Origin: Glebionis coronaria
Taxonomy: Eukaryota; Streptophyta; Magnoliopsida; Asterales; Asteraceae
Length of the DNA: 64,000 nt
Direction: 5' to 3'
NCBI GenBank assembly: GCA_025667525.1
Contig: CM046878.1
Span: 387,127,307 to 387,191,306 of the forward strand
The translations under genes were made by a program, and so were the position numbers. Positions 34,428-44,792 of the stretch are shown here, in pieces. A model generated the notes under the pieces. The model was not told the DNA's origin and made no database searches. It worked only from the letters and a program-made list of their open reading frames with translations. How positions within the stretch are numbered: position 1 is the stretch's first letter; every line of letters starts with the position of its first letter.

Positions 34428-36179
34428 ATGCGTACTAGATCTTCTAATTATCAAGAGCCCGAGACTCGAGAAGATTTAAGTATGTCAGGTGTTAACAACA
34501 ACAATAATCCACCGCACCTCAATAATAACAACAATGTTCTTCCACAGCCCGATCTTCGGGCAATGGAGGAGCTTTGTCAACCTACCATGTTTAGACGAGG
34601 AGGACCGATTGCGCCGATGCAAATCACGGCTCCGGAGTTTTCGTTGAAGCACCACATGATTCAACAAGTGCAAACTAATCCATTCGCCAGAATGCCTGAT
34701 GATGATGTCAACAAACACCTCGACAGGTTCATTACAATCACTCAAAGCATGAAGTTGCCCGGTGCCACAATGGATGTTCTACGCCTACAACTCTTTCCAC
34801 ATACTTTATCACATCATGCCGAGAAATGGTTTGATCGTATCTCGAAGAATTCAATTCATACTTGGGATGACATGACTCAACGCTTTTTGTCGCGCTAATT
34901 TCCACCATCCATGGTCACGAGCCTTCACAATCAAATCAGTGGATTCATGCAAGATCCCGATGAATCTCTCTTTGATGCTTGGGAAAGATATAATGTCTTG
35001 ATTGATCGTTGTCCAAACCACAATATGCTCCCTGTGACATTAATTGATACTTTCTACAACGGTTTGACTTTTCGAGATCGTGATACGATTAATGCAGCCG
35101 CCGGTGGCACATTTATGAAAAGGAGACCCGAGGAGTGTAGAGAGTTAATTGAGAACATGACTACTCACCACAAAAACTGGGATTCCTCCGCTTCTTCAAG
35201 GAACAACCCGAGAGTCAATGTTTCCTCCACCTCAGCAAGCCCTGATATGACCGAACTCACCCGCATGATGACTGAAATGAGCAAAAGTATCTTGCTTCTC
35301 GCTTCAAACCAACAACAACAAGTTAAAGCGGTTGCACCTTCTTGTGAAACATGCGGCGGTCCACACTCATACATCGATTGTCCTTCGACTCAAGGAAATC
35401 CGGAAAATGTGTATGTAGCTTATGGTAATTATTCACCGGAAAATTACCAAGCTCGACCTCAAGGGGATAGAAACTTGCTGAGTTACCGATCAAACAATTA
35501 CCTTTCACCCGGTTTTTCTCCTCAAAACCAAAACCCCGCCAACAACTACAATAGAAGCAACCAAATTCCACCAAGAGCTTCTAATCCTTATCACCCATCC
35601 GCTCAACAAACCCCACCCATTAACCCCGATGTTGAAGCCATCATGAGAACCCAAGGTGAGCAAATCAAGAATCTACATAGCCAAATTATCAATATGAAAG
35701 GAGATATTACCAAGCAAGGAAATGACCTTAGATCCGAGCTTCGCGATAATATCCAATCCTCCTTCAGCAATCAAACAATTGATTTGAAGAATATGCTTGC
35801 TAGTTTCTTGCCCGCCGCTCAACCCTCTTCTTCGAGTTCTCTACCTTCAAACACCGTCACCAATCCGCGAGCAAATGTGAGTGTTATTACTACCCGTAGT
35901 GGAGTCACCATAGTAGGACCACCGATCCCGCCCCCATCATCTACACCTCCTCCACCACCATTTATCCCTACTCCTCCTACACCTAGTATTAGTGCACCAT
36001 TACCGTCTCCGCCTCGTCATGAAGATGTTCCCAAGAAGAACCCTTCAACATCTCAACCTTTACCACCTTCACCTTCACCACCCAAACCCAATATCCCATA
36101 TCCTTCTCGCTTAGGCAAGACCAACGAGCTAACCAAGAATGACTGTCAAGTGTCAAGCTATGTGAAGATGCTCTCTTAA
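34428..36179 (+). pseudogene. gag: Athila-like gag, nearly intact (two stops)
   Basis: Start chosen at MRTRSSNYQEPE (34428). An upstream ATG at 34383 only adds a poly-Phe leader. One frame is held from here into the protease. Only TAA at 34896-34898 (an aromatic residue expected in LSR.FPP) and TAA at 36177-36179 (Gln fits) break it. The capsid domain covers about residues 50-250 (AEKWFDRI, NAAAGGTFM). The zinc knuckle is CETCGGPHSYIDC, CX2CX3HX4C (about 35343-35380). Next comes an Asn/Pro-rich stretch, a short coiled coil, VITTRSGVTI and a Pro-rich region of about 60 residues. The RNA-binding protein could have packaged the element RNA. A run of pyrimidines ending in TTTGTAG just before the start looks like a splice acceptor, so the leader may be spliced. 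Confidence 0.88.
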
Positions 36180-37172
36180 ATGAACATCAACATGAGCCTT
36201 GTTGAAGCACTTGTCCACATGCCGAAATTTGTTAAAGCATTTAAGGAATTGCTTAACAAGAAGGAGAAGCTGATTGAGCTCGCCAACACACGCTTAAATG
36301 AAAACTGCTCTGCAGTTATTCTTAAAGAACTTCCGGAAAAAATTGGAGATCCCGGTCGTTTTGTGTTGCCTTGCATCTTTAACAAAACCGAAGAATTTAC
36401 TGCCCTAGCTGATCTCGGGGCCAGTATTAATCTTATGCCTTTGAGTGTTTGGAAAACACTATCATTACCCGAACTTACTCCAACAAAGATGACTCTTGAA
36501 CTTGCAAATCGCACTCTCGCTTACCCCGTTGGTATTGCCGAAGATGTGTTCATCAAAGTTGGCACATTTACTTTCCCAGCCGATTTTGTCGTTGTTGATT
36601 ATGAAATGGACCCTCGTATTCCTTTAATACTTGGTCGGCCATTCTTGAGAACCGGACGAGCTTTAGTTGATTTTGCCGAAGGTGAGTTAATCTTAAGAGT
36701 CGGGAATGATTCACAAGTTTTTAAAATGGGGAAGCTTACAAGCAAATCCTTTGGAAGAGAATCTGCGAATATGATTAATGTGCTTGATGATTTTGTCGTC
36801 TACAACAATCCTCTATTCGATTCTTGCATTGATAATCCACTTTTTCAAGATGACGTGGATGATTCTCTATCCAATTTGGACCCTTCACCCATTTATGATT
36901 CTCCACCGATCTTCGATGCTTATGATGATGATTTTAGCTCAGATTCGGATGATTACGATGAGCTTACTTCTGAGTATACTGATCTGCCCACATATGATGA
37001 TTTTGATGAGGCCGATACTCTTTCGAGTGATTCTTCACATGATGAAGATCCTCCGTCATCCATGCTTAATTCTACTTTGGATGATTACTCTTTTGAGGAA
37101 GACTTCTCTACGTTTCTCAACACTTACTTCCCTCATGAGAGTGATGCTCCTCCTTTATATTTTGAAGATTGA
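36180..37172 (+). pseudogene. Athila-like aspartic protease with acidic tail
   Basis: Continuous with gag in the same frame (one stop between). Residues about 1-65 are the linker (KFVKAFKELLNKKEK). The protease runs from about 66 to 190, with the active-site loop ADLGASINLMP (Leu in the usual Ser/Thr place) and the second-half motif LILGRPFLRTG. About residues 215-330 form an Asp/Ser/Tyr-rich acidic tail (e.g. DDDFSSDSDDYDE) ending at a TGA. In full Athila elements RT would follow the protease; here the acidic tail replaces it. The same DLGAS form in the element at 14770 shows it is a lineage feature. Confidence 0.85.
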
Positions 37173-37212
37173 TCCTACTTTGGATTTGAAGAACATTTTT
37201 TCAAAGTAGAAG

Positions 37213-37608
37213 AAACCGGTCGACACCAATATCCGCAACACATATGATTTAACACCTCTTTGTCCACCTTCTGAGGACGAGGTTGTGCATCTTTTTCGCG
37301 GATCTTCTTCACACTCTGCTGAGCCTGAGTGCTATTTTCCCCTAAAGGAAAAGGTGTTCGACCCCGGTATCGATATTCTGCAGCCATCTCAGTATCCACC
37401 TGATGAAATAAAAGGAAATATCTTTGGAACTTATGGAAATCTGCTCGCACCACTTCACCCTTGCTTTCACCGTGCTCCATCGCTGCTTAAGGGAACCTTG
37501 CCTACTCCTCTTTGGCTTTCCTTGTTCGCCTTAAGCTTGTGCTATTTGATGGACGAAAACTATGTCTTTGATCTCGGTAGATATGTTTCATGGTTCTTCC
37601 TCTGCTAA
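37213..37608 (+). CDS. Post-protease ORF of Athila-like element, unknown function
   Basis: Open from about 37213 (first ATG 37285, 107 codons) in a different frame from the protease tail. It contains CPPSEDEVVH, VFDPGIDILQP and a hydrophobic C-terminal half (about residues 60-107, LPTPLWLSLFALSLCYLM and SWFFLC) that could be a membrane segment. The Athila-like element at 11086 has an ORF here with the same FDPGI word. I cannot identify a domain. It may be the eroded end of the polyprotein or a lineage-specific protein; an envelope-like role cannot be shown. Confidence 0.4.
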   Translation, partial: KPVDTNIRNTYDLTPLCPPSEDEVVHLFRGSSSHSAEPECYFPLKEKVFDPGIDILQPSQYPPDEIKGNIFGTYGNLLAPLHPCFHRAPSLLKGTLPTPLWLSLFALSLCYLMDENYVFDLGRYVSWFFLC

Positions 37609-39621
37609 TCAAGGTCGAGTCAGGCTCACGACTCGGTAATCAAAAATCAAGCGCTTCTTGGGAGGCAACCCATGTATCTATCTTTTAGCTTTCTTTATCC
37701 TAAGTATAGGGGAGACCCGTTGGTGTTTGATATTTCCTATCTTCTACTATTCAGGGACTCGAGCGCTCAATGATCCACTCTTGATGATTTTTGACTACCG
37801 TGATTCCGTTGTTCCCATTTTCCCGGTTCTATCCTAAACTCTTTTCGATTCACTATTTTATATTTTCTCAATATTAAAAATAGGAATCTCGTTAGTTGTC
37901 TTTTCCTTAGCAAGATTTAAACAAAGTGCACAATGTCCTAAGTGTAGGGGAGTTTACTCCCATATACTTAAACATTTAGGACAATGTTTATGTTAAGTGT
38001 AGGGGGGGCTTCTATCGAAGTTAAGTGGTCGTTTCCTTGTATTTGTCCTTATTTTAACCGGAAAATCAATTTTTCGACATTTTTCAAAAATTTTTATCTA
38101 TTTTGGCCTTTTAGTTTTTCCCTTTGTATAGTTATTTTCTTTCCTTATTAGAATAAATTTTAATAAAGTGGTTTTAATTTTCAATCGTTGTGAATCTTTT
38201 GACTCAACCCGAGTTTACTTATCTAAGTTTACTCTAGCTAGTATCCTTAACGTGTTTAAGTCAAGTTTTGCTAGGCTTTTATATAGGGAGCTATAAAACG
38301 CGAAAGTCTTAACTCTCACGGGTTAAGAACAAGAACTTTTCGCAAGTTCCTATAATTGATCCTAGAGAGTCGTTTATCAAGGGAACTTTAAAATGCGATT
38401 TCTAAACTTGAAAAAGTCTAAAAGTTTGCAAGATCCTATAGACGACTCGAAAACCCAAAGCTTTGATTTAATAGGCTAAGCATCCACGAGTCTCATTCTT
38501 TGAGATTTTAAACTGTGGAGAACGAGAGATGATAGAGTCAATTATAAGTTTGGTATTCTTTCGTGAATTTATGTGAGTTAATTATAAGCCTATTCTCCCA
38601 TCGCTTGCTAATAAATTTATCTGCAATAAATAAGGTTGTACGATTTGAAAAGTTACTTAGCTTCTAGCCCAAGATCGTTTAAAAGTTGCTCGGTATGGAT
38701 TAGAGTTCATAGCCAAGGCATAACTTATTGAAGCGGGATGCGAAGATTGGCGAGTCCAAAAAGGTCCTAACAAGGCATGGGGGCTATATTTTGTTGTTAA
38801 AGATCCAAAGTGATGTGAAGAATCATTCATCGAAAATCAATATGAAGGATCGAGACACACGACGAAAAGCAAAAACTCCCCAAAAGTCATGGAGAAGTGT
38901 ATCCGAAAAGATCCTAGCAAGGTATGAGGATAAATAGATCCAAGTCATAAAAGGAGGCGGATCGTTGTATATCAAAGTCCAAAATATAGATTGGAGAAAA
39001 ATGAAGAAGTCGTGGTCCAAGTATGAATCTCTCAAAACTTCAAGTGAAGAAATTACTATATGAAGAGAAGACCATAATTTCATGAACGTCTCTCAAGGTT
39101 TGAAGTATGAAGTCGCTGCCAAATATCGGTCCGATAAAGGTCTCAAACCGCGAACCGAGTTATGCCAAGATATGAACTTTATGAGGTCCCGAGAAGCAGT
39201 TTTAAAAGATTTTGTCCTTTAGCTAACTATTGATTAAATCGTTCACTTTATTTTCGGCCTAAATAACTATCGAAATAAGTCAAAAATGCATCCTCGTGAT
39301 CATTCAAGACAACAATAAAATATAAGAGATACACCTAGGAATAAGGGAGTCTAAGTGAATAATTGGCCCACATGAGTTCGTGTTAGTTTGCTAACTTATA
39401 ATAACAATGATCTCGTTTTTAAGCTTGGTTTGGAAAGAGTGAAAACTTGAGGATGATGATTATTCATGACATTTCCAAAACCCAAGGTATGTTTTTGATT
39501 TCTTTACTTTAAATATTTGTTATTTTCTATCTCTTTAATAAAGGCCAAGGTGGATTGATTATGATAAAAAGTGTAAACATGCTTTGTAACTAATGCATTG
39601 CATGAGGACATTGCAATGGTC
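37609..39621 (+). other. 3' noncoding region of Athila-like element
   Basis: Contains CTTGGGAGGCAACCCATG (37658-37675) and three copies of AAGTGTAGGGG(A/G)G-type purine runs (about 37938-37950, 37997-38007 and the true tract at 39622). The same blocks recur, inverted, at 63690-63770. No coding frame is convincing; frames at 38728 and 38823 are chance. Confidence 0.65.
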
Positions 39622-39635
39622 AAGTGTAGGGGATT
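39622..39635 (+). promoter_or_regulatory. Polypurine tract
   Basis: AAGTGTAGGGGATT lies directly before the 3' LTR start at 39636. Confidence 0.8.
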
Positions 39636-40098
39636 TGATAGGTGTGTAAACACCCATCCTTTTTACCACTTAATTACAATAATAACCGAGCCAAAACGTG
39701 TATTTTATGTCTTTTATGTCGGAATTATGCGAGGTTTGTGTTTTTGTTGTGATTTAGGACGAAAAGGTGAAAAGTGGAGAAAACACGGGCATTCACGGGC
39801 TTTTATTGAAGAAAAAGATGAAAGACGAAGTCAAGAAGTCAAGAGTGCAAAAAAACGGAAGTCCAAGACCAATTCTGAAGATTTATCGAAGAAAAAGTCA
39901 AAAGACGGAAGTTTACTAAAAACCGAAGAACTCAAGTCTTATTTATTGAAGAATTAAAAGACGAATCCAAAGAAATCCCGAGCCCAAAGTTATTAAAGTC
40001 CAATATTAAAGAAGATTAAAGGCTTAAGGACCTAATGGTGCAATTAAGAGAAAATGAAGGAGGGGAGGAAGCTTCCTAAGCACCCCTTAATCCTCCCC

Positions 40099-40106
40099 TA
40101 TAAATA
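40099..40106 (+). promoter_or_regulatory. TATA box in 3' LTR
   Basis: TCCCCTATAAATAG, about 464 bases into the LTR. It is intact here and in the solo LTR but changed in the 5' LTR. Confidence 0.65.
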
Positions 40107-40602
40107 GTAATTAGATAAATCATTTTCATTTGGTTGGCTAGAGTGACACTAGTTCTTCCATCTTTAATTTTTACACATTTACTTTTCATGTCAATTTAAA
40201 TACATTGTCTTGCACTTTTAATACCTTTTAATTCCAAGTAAGTGTTCTTTAATTTTCTTGTTTTAATCTCTCATTCTACCTTTCTTTCTTTACTTGATCT
40301 TTATGTTCATGTGTTTATTATCATGCTTATTTGATTAAAGGTTATGTTTTTATGCTTTTGATTGTTTTGGTTTATTGATTTTTATAGGTTATTTGTGTTT
40401 ATTTTAAGATTTCTTAAGTTTTTATAAAAGTAATTTTTATATAAAAGTTTGTTTTCGTAAACTTTGTTTCATTTTGTGTTTTTAAAAGTCTTTAAATTGT
40501 AGCTTATTAGCTTTTTCTTACACGTCTTTGCTTAGGATTTTAGGTGTGTGCTTATTTGGTAATAGCTTATTAATTTAGCTTATTTTCGATTCCTTTTATT
40601 GT

Positions 40603-40956
40603 ATTCCGACCAGCCCTGGTCAGAAAAGGGTTTATCATTCCGATCATAGTGATCAGATAAGGGTTTTGATATTCCGATTAGGGATTCCGAAGTATAATTC
40701 CGATCTGGGTGTTGTGTTGATATTCCGATTAGGAGTTAGTGACAAGGATTCCAATCCTTATTCCGATTAGGGGTTTCGATAAGCATTCCGATTGGCGCAT
40801 CTTTAACTTTATTCCGATCAGGGTAAGTTGGTATTCCGATCAGAAGTTTTGTTTGGTTATTCCGACCTGAAAAGGTGACAGCATTCCGATCCGGTGTTTC
40901 CGATCATCATCCTGCTGTCGACGCCAAGTGCATTCCGATCGGAATGTATTCCGACG
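40603..40956 (+). repeat. ATTCCGATC motif cluster in 3' LTR
   Basis: The same series of about 17 motif copies as at 33470-33822, downstream of the TATA box, with a handful of single-base differences. Confidence 0.9.
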
Positions 40957-41317
40957 GTAGGGTTGTTTTACTATTTTGTCTTGTTTAATTTTTAATTTGT
41001 CAGTTTAATACTTTGTCAAATTTTAATTCTCGTCACGCTTTAACTTTAAGTCATTTAATTAATTTACTTTTCAAAGTTTAAATATTGCACCCCTTTCTTT
41101 TAATTAAACTTAGATTTAATTCATCGCCATTTATTTTAAATTAGTTTTAGATTTAATTTACACGCCATTTACTTTTAAGTTTTGCACTTTAATTTTAAAA
41201 CAACGACAAATATTTTTCTTAACCAAAATCAACTGAGTCATACTTAAAATCATTTTTCAATTCGATTAGACATACGACAAAGAACTTTTTAACTGAGTAA
41301 AATCTAGTTATCATTAG

Positions 41318-41530
41318 TCTCATCAATGCTCCAGCAGCATTATAAGAATGAGTTTCCATGAACTCATGAGCAAATTCATCAGTGTCTTCATTGAGAATAA
41401 CTTAATTTTCTCTAAGTCTAGGGAAGAACAGGAAGACCATATCTGCACTATGTTACAAAGTCTATGACAAGAGAAATTTCACCCTGAAATTTTCCATTCT
41501 AAATTTTGGTTGATTACAGTGACACGCTGA
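41318..41530 (+). pseudogene. Ty3 RT fragment, 3' side of the Athila-like insertion
   Basis: Begins LINAPAA (eroded GLTNAPA), then in a shifted frame SKFISVFIENNLIFSKSREEQEDH, corresponding to [22 protein letters not shown]. The catalytic FIDD has become FIEN. It ends near 41530 with FHSKFWL. It continues the RT interrupted at 32501. Confidence 0.78.
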
Positions 41531-41689
41531 ATCACGTGTATTCTCACGGTTAACCTTACCATGACTCAGCTTATGCATAAAAAAGAGAACCCTACACTAC
41601 GTTGGGTGTTCCAAGAAAATCCTACGCTAAGAGAAGTCTAATTTCGGAGACTTATAGTTCCGCAAATTTCTATGTATCAAGTTTCTACG

Positions 41690-42245
41690 AAGCAAGATAA
41701 AGTTACGTTCATATCTAAGTACCTGACATACCAACAGGCTAAGATGGAACACCAACTGACTAGGATGTTTTCCATCATCAGAATTGTGAACAGAAATGGG
41801 ACAAGATCCCCACGGATTTTGGTTACCAGATTAACGCAAACTTAGAAGAAACAAGATGCTATCTGGGTTATTACCAACAAGTTTGATCAAGTCTGTAGAA
41901 TCCTTACATCCGTACGGATTTCATAACCAACAGATTGATCGGACACATTCCAACCAAGGCTCATCCGATCACTTGGTAATTCGTCAGCTATCGGGTCAGA
42001 CAAAGGTTCGCGTTTGTGCTCCTTAATTACGTTCACGTTCTTGTTCCGGTTTTAAGATTTGTTTTCACACTCACGTTCATGATCGTATCTTAGTTTACGA
42101 TTTTACGTTCATTTTCGTTCAGGGAAGTTTTACAAGAAATTGAGAGACCAGACTCAAGTTTAGTAAAATTCTCTATCCTCAGACAGACGTTTCACGTCAC
42201 ATTCCACGTCTCACCTTGTAGCATTTGGCGTAACCGTAGTTGTAT
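41690..42245 (+). pseudogene. Degenerate Ty3 integrase
   Basis: Translation reads YQQAKMEHQLTRM, VTRLTQT, KKQDAIWVI, and near the end TRLKFSKILYPQTD, matching the YQQVK.EHQ, KKNDAIWVIVDRL and TRL.LSTAYHPQTDG segments of Ty3 integrase. The gap between RT and integrase is only about 160 bases, so most of RNase H is deleted. Confidence 0.75.
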
Positions 42246-42407
42246 TCCATGTTCACGATATGTTTCACATGTCACGTTCATTCCACGTTCCTCATATCAG
42301 AATGATGGACATGATTTTCCTATGCATGAATATGAACAAGATAGTTAGCATGATGAACAAGAAGATCCTATAAATTTTGATGAAGAACCCGATGGGTTCA
42401 ACCTGAT

Positions 42408-44090
42408 TTGGTTCAACATGATGTGGTTCAACCCGATGTAGTTCAACCAAGAAGATCAAGTAGAGAAAGACAAACTTCTACAAGATACTCTCCCCATGAT
42501 TATGTGTTATTGACTGATGGGGGAGAACTCGAGTCTTATCAAGAAGCTATCCAACATGATGAAAAAGAAAAGTGTAAGATTTCAATGGTTGATGAAATGG
42601 AGTCTTTAAAAGATAATCATACTTATGAGCTAGTTGAGTTACCTAAGGGTAAAAGAGCACTCAAGAACAAGTGGGTATACAGGTTGAAGATTGGAGAGCT
42701 CAATTCTCTGTCGTGATGCAAAGAATGGTTGGTTGTGAATGGATTTAACCAAAAAGAAGGAGTATATTTTGGTGAAATCTTCTCATCTATTGTGAAAATG
42801 TCGTCAATTCGAGTTGTTCTTGGTATAGTTGCTAGTATGGATCTTGAAGTTCAACAATTAGATGTGAAAACAGCTTTTCTTCACGGTGACTTAGAAGAAG
42901 AGATCTACATAGATTAACCAGAGGGATTTAAAGTGAAGGGAAAAGAAAGCATGGTATGCAAACTAAAGAATATCTTGTATGGATTGAAACAAGCTCCAAG
43001 ACAATGGTATAAGAAATTTGAGTCTTTTATGAGCAATCAAGGATATACAAAAACAACTTCTGATGATTGTGTTTTTGTTCAAAAATTTTCTGACAGGGAT
43101 TTTATTATTTTATTGCTATATGTCGATGACATGTTGCTTGTTGGTAGTGATATTAGGAAAATTGACAAGTTGAAGAAGGAGCTAAACAAATCCTTTGCAA
43201 TGAAAGATTTAGGTGAAACTAAGTAGATTCTTGGTATGAGAATTTCACGAGATAGGAAAGAAAAGAAGTTGTGGCTATCTCATGAGTTGTACATTGAGAA
43301 AATGCTTGAAAGGTTCCATATGCATAAAGCCAAGTCAGTTGGAACTCCACTTAATGATAGTTTCAAGTTGAGCAAACAGCAATGTCCCTTTAGTGTTGAA
43401 GAAAAGCTTAAAATGAAATGAGTTCCTTACGCTTCAGTAGTTGGTAGTCTTATGTATGCAATGGTGTGCACAAGTCCGGACTTAGCTCACGCGGTTGGTG
43501 TTGTTAGTAGGTATCTCTCAAATCCAGGTAGAGCACATTGGGAAGCGGTTAAATGGATTCTTAGATATCTTAAAGGTACCTCCAAAATGTGCATATGCTT
43601 TGGTTATGATAAGCATGTACTAAAGGCGTTCACAGATTCCGATATGGCTCGAGAAATTGATACGAGAAAGTCTGTATCTGGTAACTTGGTCACATTTGGA
43701 GGGGGAGTGGTGTCATGGCAGTCAAGGCTACAAAAGTGTATATCACTATCTACTACTAAGGCAGAATTTATTGCTTCCATAGAAGCTGCAAAGGAGATGT
43801 TGTAGATGAAGCGTTTTATACAAGAGCTTGGGTTTAAGCAAGAAAGGAATGCAATTTTTGTGATATTCAGAGTGCTATACATCTTTCTAAGAACTCAAGT
43901 TTTCATTCGATTTTTAAAGCATATTGACGTGATGTAACATTCGATTCGTGATGCATTGGAATCCAAGATGTTCAACATTGAAAAAGTCCACACTGATTTG
44001 AATGGTGTTGATATGATAACAAAATGTTTGCCCAAAAATAAACATGATACTTGCTGTAAGATTGCAGGTATGATGGAATCCTCAACGTAG
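42408..44090 (+). pseudogene. copia reverse transcriptase and RNase H, one frame with five stops
   Basis: Five open pieces from 42408 to 43805 share one frame. RT segments in order are WVYRLK, DVKTAFLHGDLEEEIY, LYGLKQAPRQWYKKF, the catalytic LLYVDDMLLVG (about 43115-43145), MKDLGETK, then VPYASVVGSLMYAMV and the RNase H segment AFTDSDMA, LSTTKAEF. Breaks include TAA at 42915-42917, TAG at 43224-43226, TGA at 43419-43421 and TAG at 43803-43805, each one transition from Gln, Gln, Arg and Trp as expected at those places. Further on, a frameshift near 43860 precedes KVHTDLNGVDMITKCLPK and a natural stop at 44088. Catalytic residues are present, but no whole protein is possible. Confidence 0.88.
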
Positions 44091-44092
44091 TC

Positions 44093-44101
44093 GTGAGGGG
44101 G
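44093..44101 (+). promoter_or_regulatory. copia polypurine tract
   Basis: GTGAGGGGG directly before the LTR start TGTTTGTTGGG at 44102. Confidence 0.75.
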
Positions 44102-44790
44102 TGTTTGTTGGGTTGGGCTTTCCGTCTAGTTGGGTGGCCTTTGTAGTTGTCATGTTTTAAGTTTGGACTTGTTGAACATTGGATCAAGTCTTAGGCCCGC
44201 TAGCTTAACCATATTGGTAGGTTCATATAATGTTAAACCCTACTAGAAGTCACGTATGTGAGGTAGAGACACACACAAAAAGAAAAACAGATTTTTTTAG
44301 GGTTTACTCAATTCTCGTCCAGTTTTGCGTAGTCAAGGGATAATTGCTCGTACGTATTAGTTAACCGTTAGATTTCTATGAAACTTGGGCAGTAGCTTCA
44401 CAACACATAGGTCTTCAATTTGGACGGTCAGGATCGTCATTGGAGTTATCTACATATATATGTAGTGGTTCAAAGTTACTGCAGCTTTGGTAAGTTTTAT
44501 CAAGTAATCTGTTTTGGTTAATTATGTTTCAAGGGTTTGTTAATCCTTGTTAATTGTTGATGATCAGTATTTAGTTGATACTAAAAAAGAACTTGTGTGT
44601 ATTCTCTTATTTGGTGCTAGTGGAATAGTTCTTGGACTTGGTCCCGTGGTTTTTACTTCTCAATTTGAGAATGTTTTCCACGTTAAAATTCTTGGTGTCT
44701 TGTTGATTTAATTTTGTTGATTGATTATCATTATTTGGTTGATTAGCTGTTGGATTATTGTAAGTATACGTTGTCCTTTACATGTTATCA
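44102..44790 (+). repeat. copia 3' LTR (about 0.7 kb, right end uncertain)
   Basis: Starts TGTTTGTTGGGTTGGG. The last part (TTTTCCACGTTAAAATTCTTGGTGTC, in parts about 44674-44700) is typical of TNT1-like LTR ends. The end is either TTTACA at 44782 or ATCACA at 44792. No second LTR is in view to settle it. Confidence 0.6.
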
Positions 44791-44792
44791 CA

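Larger units (their letters stand above)
32502..41313 (+). mobile_element. Young Athila-like element with gag-protease only (8.8 kb)
   Basis: Two LTRs of equal length (1678 bp each; about 30 differences by eye), tRNA-Asp primer site and polypurine tract. The flank repeats TTAG (32498-32501 and 41314-41317; five bases ATTAG if the last LTR base is counted). The internal region (34180-39635) holds gag, protease with an acidic tail, a further ORF and 2 kb noncoding. No RT, RNase H, integrase or envelope wording is present, so mobility would need enzymes from another element. It lies within the RT of the plus-strand Tekay-like element. Confidence 0.92.
39636..41313 (+). repeat. 3' LTR of Athila-like element
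   Basis: 1678 bp, same ends as the 5' LTR. About 30 substitutions and a few 1-base indels separate the pair by eye, mostly transitions. This copy keeps CCTATAAATAG where the 5' copy has CCTAAAAATAG. Confidence 0.93.
27047..42290 (+). mobile_element. Decayed Tekay-like Ty3 element, split by an Athila-like insertion
   Basis: 5' LTR 27047-29888, iMet primer site, degraded gag (about 31040-31520), RT split at 32501/41314 by the Athila-like element, and integrase remnant to about 42245. Its LTR is homologous (opposite orientation) to the LTRs at 46424 and 54445. No 3' LTR is found: integrase text stops about 42245-42290 where a copia fragment begins. Confidence 0.78.
42291..44790 (+). mobile_element. 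5'-truncated Ty1/copia element
   Basis: Only the stretch from just before RT to the 3' LTR is present. LTR1, gag, protease and integrase are missing, and the Ty3 integrase remnant ends within about 50 bases of the first copia text. It shows RT and RNase H, a polypurine tract at 44093 and an LTR from 44102. It belongs to a TNT1-like lineage different from the copia at 22589. Confidence 0.8.
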
